Shown here in pieces: positions 5,795 to 7,320 of a stretch of DNA of 7,320 nt (its first letter is position 1; every line of letters starts with the position of its first letter). Under the pieces are notes generated by a model. The model saw only the letters and a program-made list of their open reading frames with translations. It had not been told where the DNA came from and did no database searches. The DNA lies in assembly GCA_035298385.1 (NCBI GenBank), contig DATGYC010000112.1:1-7320 (forward strand), in the 5' to 3' direction. Position numbers and translations under genes: made by a program. Source of the DNA: DATGYC01 sp035298385. Its GTDB lineage: Bacteria > Bacillota > Sulfobacillia > Symbiobacteriales > Symbiobacteriaceae.

Positions 5795-6388
5795 CTACTC
5801 ACCTTCCAGGTAGACGTTATCGCTAAAATGAACAACTTTGACGGTCGTTCCTGGCTTTACACGGCTCCTTGTGATCAAGACGACGCGATCGCCGCCGCTA
5901 ACGGAGACCTCGTAGATGTGAAACCCGAGCTGACTGAGGACGGGGTTCGTGTGTAACAGATTGGAGCGTATGTACAGGGTGGCCATCACCACAAAGACCA
6001 GTAGGATGGAGATGATGTCTCGCACTGAACCCAGGTCAATCCCCAAGAACGGGATTACGTAGGTTGCCAGGTAGTTGAGGGCCTCAGCGTTGCGTGACTC
6101 CACCTCAGCGACCTGCAAGCTCTTCCGCTGCAAGCGCTTTACCGTCCGGAAGAGGCGCCAAAGCAGAAAGTTGGCAGCGCCCAGCCCGACCAGCATGCTA
6201 ACGGCGACAGCCGGGTGCAGGAAGACGTCGGTCAGGCACGTCGGCGCAACGTTTAGATCTTTGATCAGCAGGATGAGAAACAACGGGGTATACGAGCTGA
6301 TGAAGAGGAAGATCTTCACATATTTCCGCAGCACTGCGTTCTCCACCTTTCCAAGGGGAAGTGGCAGTAAATAAGTCGCTCGGCGCAC
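5795..6388 (-). CDS. kwaA: Kiwa anti-phage membrane protein KwaA
   Basis: This 197-aa protein has four predicted membrane helices at about 24-43, 59-79, 104-119 and 124-141. They are followed by a soluble beta-rich C-terminal part containing SNLLHTNPVLSQLGFHIYEV (142-161) and VVLITRSRV. The blocks NYLATYVIPFLGIDL (105-119) and LYIRSNLLHTNPVL are the ones I associate with KwaA. Known KwaA sits in the inner membrane, senses phage infection and assembles with KwaB. Start: GTG 6388 with GAGGAG (6394-6399) 5 nt upstream; the N-terminus then has about 20 polar residues before the first helix, typical for the family. It leads the minus-strand operon, with kwaB starting 1 nt after its stop. The product lies in the membrane with the C-terminal domain probably cytoplasmic. 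Nothing looks broken. Confidence 0.88.
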   Translation of the reverse strand: MRRATYLLPLPLGKVENAVLRKYVKIFLFISSYTPLFLILLIKDLNVAPTCLTDVFLHPAVAVSMLVGLGAANFLLWRLFRTVKRLQRKSLQVAEVESRNAEALNYLATYVIPFLGIDLGSVRDIISILLVFVVMATLYIRSNLLHTNPVLSQLGFHIYEVSVSGGDRVVLITRSRVKPGTTVKVVHFSDNVYLEGE

Positions 6389-6424
6389 TCTTTCTCCTCG
6401 CAGGTGCCGTGCCCCTGCTAAGCC

Positions 6425-6453
6425 ATAGGATTTCCTTCCGCTTGAAGCGGCAA
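6425..6453 (-). promoter_or_regulatory. Candidate promoter of the Kiwa operon
   Basis: On the minus strand TTGCCG (6453-6448) and TCCTAT (6430-6425) are separated by exactly 17 nt. This puts the transcription start around 6418 and gives a leader of about 30 nt before GTG 6388. The -35 is fair and the -10 weak (three of six consensus bases). The bounded space between the terminator hairpin and kwaA means a promoter must lie here if the hairpin terminates upstream transcription. Confidence 0.35.
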
Positions 6454-6457
6454 GCTC

Positions 6458-6500
6458 AAAAGCGTCAGTCCCCCAAGCGAGGGACTGACGCCTTTCCTTT
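6458..6500. terminator. Bidirectional terminator hairpin upstream of kwaA
   Basis: Bases 6462-6472 and 6481-6491 form a perfect 11-bp stem with an 8-nt loop. On the minus strand the stem is followed by TTTT (6461-6458), and on the plus strand by CTTTCCTTT. On the minus strand it would stop transcription arriving from the right before it enters kwaA, insulating the Kiwa operon. Confidence 0.75.
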
Positions 6501-6524
6501 ACGCCATAGGCGGTGAGTAGCGTA

Positions 6525-6624
6525 CAACTCGGTAACAGTCCGAGTACGGCTGTGTTATGAGCCCCTCCGCTTGATCATGCAGTCCCGGCACACACCGAGG
6601 CAACTTGGTGACAGCTCCGGTACG
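6525..6624. repeat. Imperfect 24-bp direct repeat
   Basis: 6525-6548 (CAACTCGGTAACAG, then TCCGAGTACG) and 6601-6624 (CAACTTGGTGACAG, then CTCCGGTACG) match at most positions with one small offset, 76 bp apart. Both share the CAACT...GGTA flavour of the 22-bp tandem array downstream and may be decayed relatives. The rest of the gene-free stretch 6500-6770 holds nothing else that I can support. Confidence 0.4.
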
Positions 6625-6770
6625 CTCAGGTTACCCCTTCCCGTCTGCCCCTCCCGCGCAATGACCCAAGATCTATTGCAATGACCTCTGAACTGAGATA
6701 ATACCCGCATCAATATTCCCTCTAGAGCTCACCAGCAGTCCGATCCAGATAACCTCAGGTAAGGCCTGGT

Positions 6771-6990
6771 GTACAACTGGGGTACGCTTGGGATACACCT
6801 GGGGCGCCCTTGGTGTACAGCCGGGGTGCACCTCCCATACAGCTGGGGTGCACCTCCCATACAACCGGGGTACACCTCCCATACAACTGGGGTACACCTC
6901 CCATACGGCTGGGGTGCACCCCCCATACAACTGGGGTACACCTCCCATACAGTTGGGGTGCACCTCCCGTACAGCTGGGGTGCACCTCCC
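6771..6990. repeat. Tandem array of ten 22-bp units
   Basis: Ten head-to-tail units of exactly 22 bp run without spacers: 6771, 6793, 6815, 6837, 6859, 6881, 6903, 6925, 6947 and 6969. A typical unit begins ATACA, has the core CTGGGGT and ends CACCTCCC. The first two units are diverged and a partial unit follows from 6991. Units fall into two types: A at both unit positions 6 and 14 (CAACTGGGGTAC) or G at both (CAGCTGGGGTGC). The order over units 1 and 3-10 is A,G,G,A,A,G,A,G,G, with no mixed unit. Because 22 is not a multiple of 3, long open frames with 22-residue repeats appear in several frames; these are by-products, not genes. Lack of unique spacers rules out CRISPR. The function is unknown. 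Confidence 0.9.
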
Positions 6991-7019
6991 CTACAGCCCA
7001 ACCTAGCGCCAAACAAAGG

Positions 7020-7044
7020 AAGCACCCCTACAACAGGGGTGCTT
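7020..7044 (-). terminator. Terminator of the membrane-protein gene at the right edge
   Basis: Bases 7021-7029 pair with 7035-7043 (9 bp, extended by A7020-T7044) around a 5-nt loop. On the minus strand the stem is followed by TTCCTTTG. It lies 9 nt beyond the stop of the gene ending at 7053. Confidence 0.7.
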
Positions 7045-7052
7045 TCGCCAGC

Positions 7053-7320
7053 CTACGCAGCCGAGACAACCTTCTTCCGCCCAAACGGCAGCTGATCCCG
7101 CATCAGGTAGAGACCATACGCAAGCGAGATCACCGTAAACAGGATCTTGCCCACAAGGTAGAAGGTCGACTGCGCCTGGGTCACGTTGATCTCATCCCGC
7201 GTCACAAACATCGCGTAGTCATTCACCGCATGGACCAGAATCAGCCCCCAGACCGTACCCGTCCGCACCCGGATCGCACCCGCACCCACCCCACCGAGGA
7301 TCGAGGCCAGCACCTGGACC
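7053..7320 (-). CDS. C-terminal part of a membrane protein, probably CPBP-family intramembrane protease
   Basis: The frame runs off the right edge, so only the last 89 or so residues are present and the true start is outside. The visible part has GAGAIRVRTGTVWGLILVHAVNDYAMF, resembling the late conserved block of CPBP (CAAX/bacteriocin-processing) glutamic intramembrane proteases, in which an R-T-G turn is followed by a helix with a conserved His and Asn/Asp (here H and ND). A further membrane helix follows (LVGKILFTVISLAYGLYLM), then a short basic tail. The catalytic EExxR motif would lie upstream and cannot be checked. The gene ends 9 nt before a terminator and is separated from the Kiwa operon by that terminator, the tandem repeat array and a second hairpin. 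Confidence 0.6.
   Translation of the reverse strand, partial: VQVLASILGGVGAGAIRVRTGTVWGLILVHAVNDYAMFVTRDEINVTQAQSTFYLVGKILFTVISLAYGLYLMRDQLPFGRKKVVSAA

Noticed and set aside
5794..5835. Longer N-terminus for KwaB
   Set aside because: It would overlap the kwaA end, while GTG 5793 has a well-spaced GGAAGG and gives the expected family length.
6771..6990. Possible CRISPR array
   Set aside because: The units are directly adjacent with no unique spacers, the period is 22 bp, and no cas gene is nearby.
6673..7095. Several open frames on both strands across the repeat array (22-residue repeats with PQLYGGCTP-like or VHLPY-like motifs)
   Set aside because: A 22-bp period rotates through all three frames, so open frames appear in several frames at once without selection; none has a convincing start signal.

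Overview
This is a high-GC bacterial window with strong Shine-Dalgarno motifs (GAGGAG, AAGGAG), several GTG/TTG starts, hairpin terminators built on GGGGCGCCC, and an IscB-type structured RNA. That combination fits Chloroflexota, perhaps a Ktedonobacteria-like lineage. The assignment is inferred from style and gene content only; no rRNA or tRNA marker is present.

Left edge (1-291, minus strand): a highly structured RNA with at least five GNRA-capped hairpins, read as a HEARO / IscB omega-RNA. Its iscB nuclease gene would lie outside the window to the left. A perfect 16-bp inverted repeat (235-291) forms its 5' end. About 200 bp without a gene (292-499) separate it from the next operon.

Plus-strand operon (500-2268): an ECF-like sigma factor, a helical regulator-like protein with a possible diverged XRE-type helix-turn-helix, and an ImmA/IrrE zinc metallopeptidase with intact HELGH and EANQF motifs. 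The genes are tightly packed (13-nt gap, then a 20-nt overlap), suggesting a sigma / regulator / protease switch. A strong terminator follows. A separate plus-strand gene (2499-3140, unknown function) has an AT-rich promoter region carrying an 8+8-bp inverted repeat, and ends at a terminator shared with the convergent minus-strand operon.

Minus-strand operon (6388 to 3201): kwaA (four-helix membrane protein) and kwaB (DUF4868), the two genes of the Kiwa anti-phage system, 1 nt apart. They are followed 23 nt later by a RecF/AAA_21-like ATPase whose stop overlaps the start of a small 124-aa protein in ATGA. The layout suggests a four-gene defence cassette: Kiwa plus an ATPase/effector pair. The small partner looks internally shortened. 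A bidirectional terminator hairpin (6462-6491) sits just upstream and insulates the operon.

Right side (6500-7320): a gene-free stretch holding a short imperfect direct repeat and ten contiguous 22-bp tandem units (6771-6990) in two sequence subtypes with linked variant positions. After a terminator comes the C-terminal part of a minus-strand membrane protein, probably a CPBP-type protease, that runs off the window.
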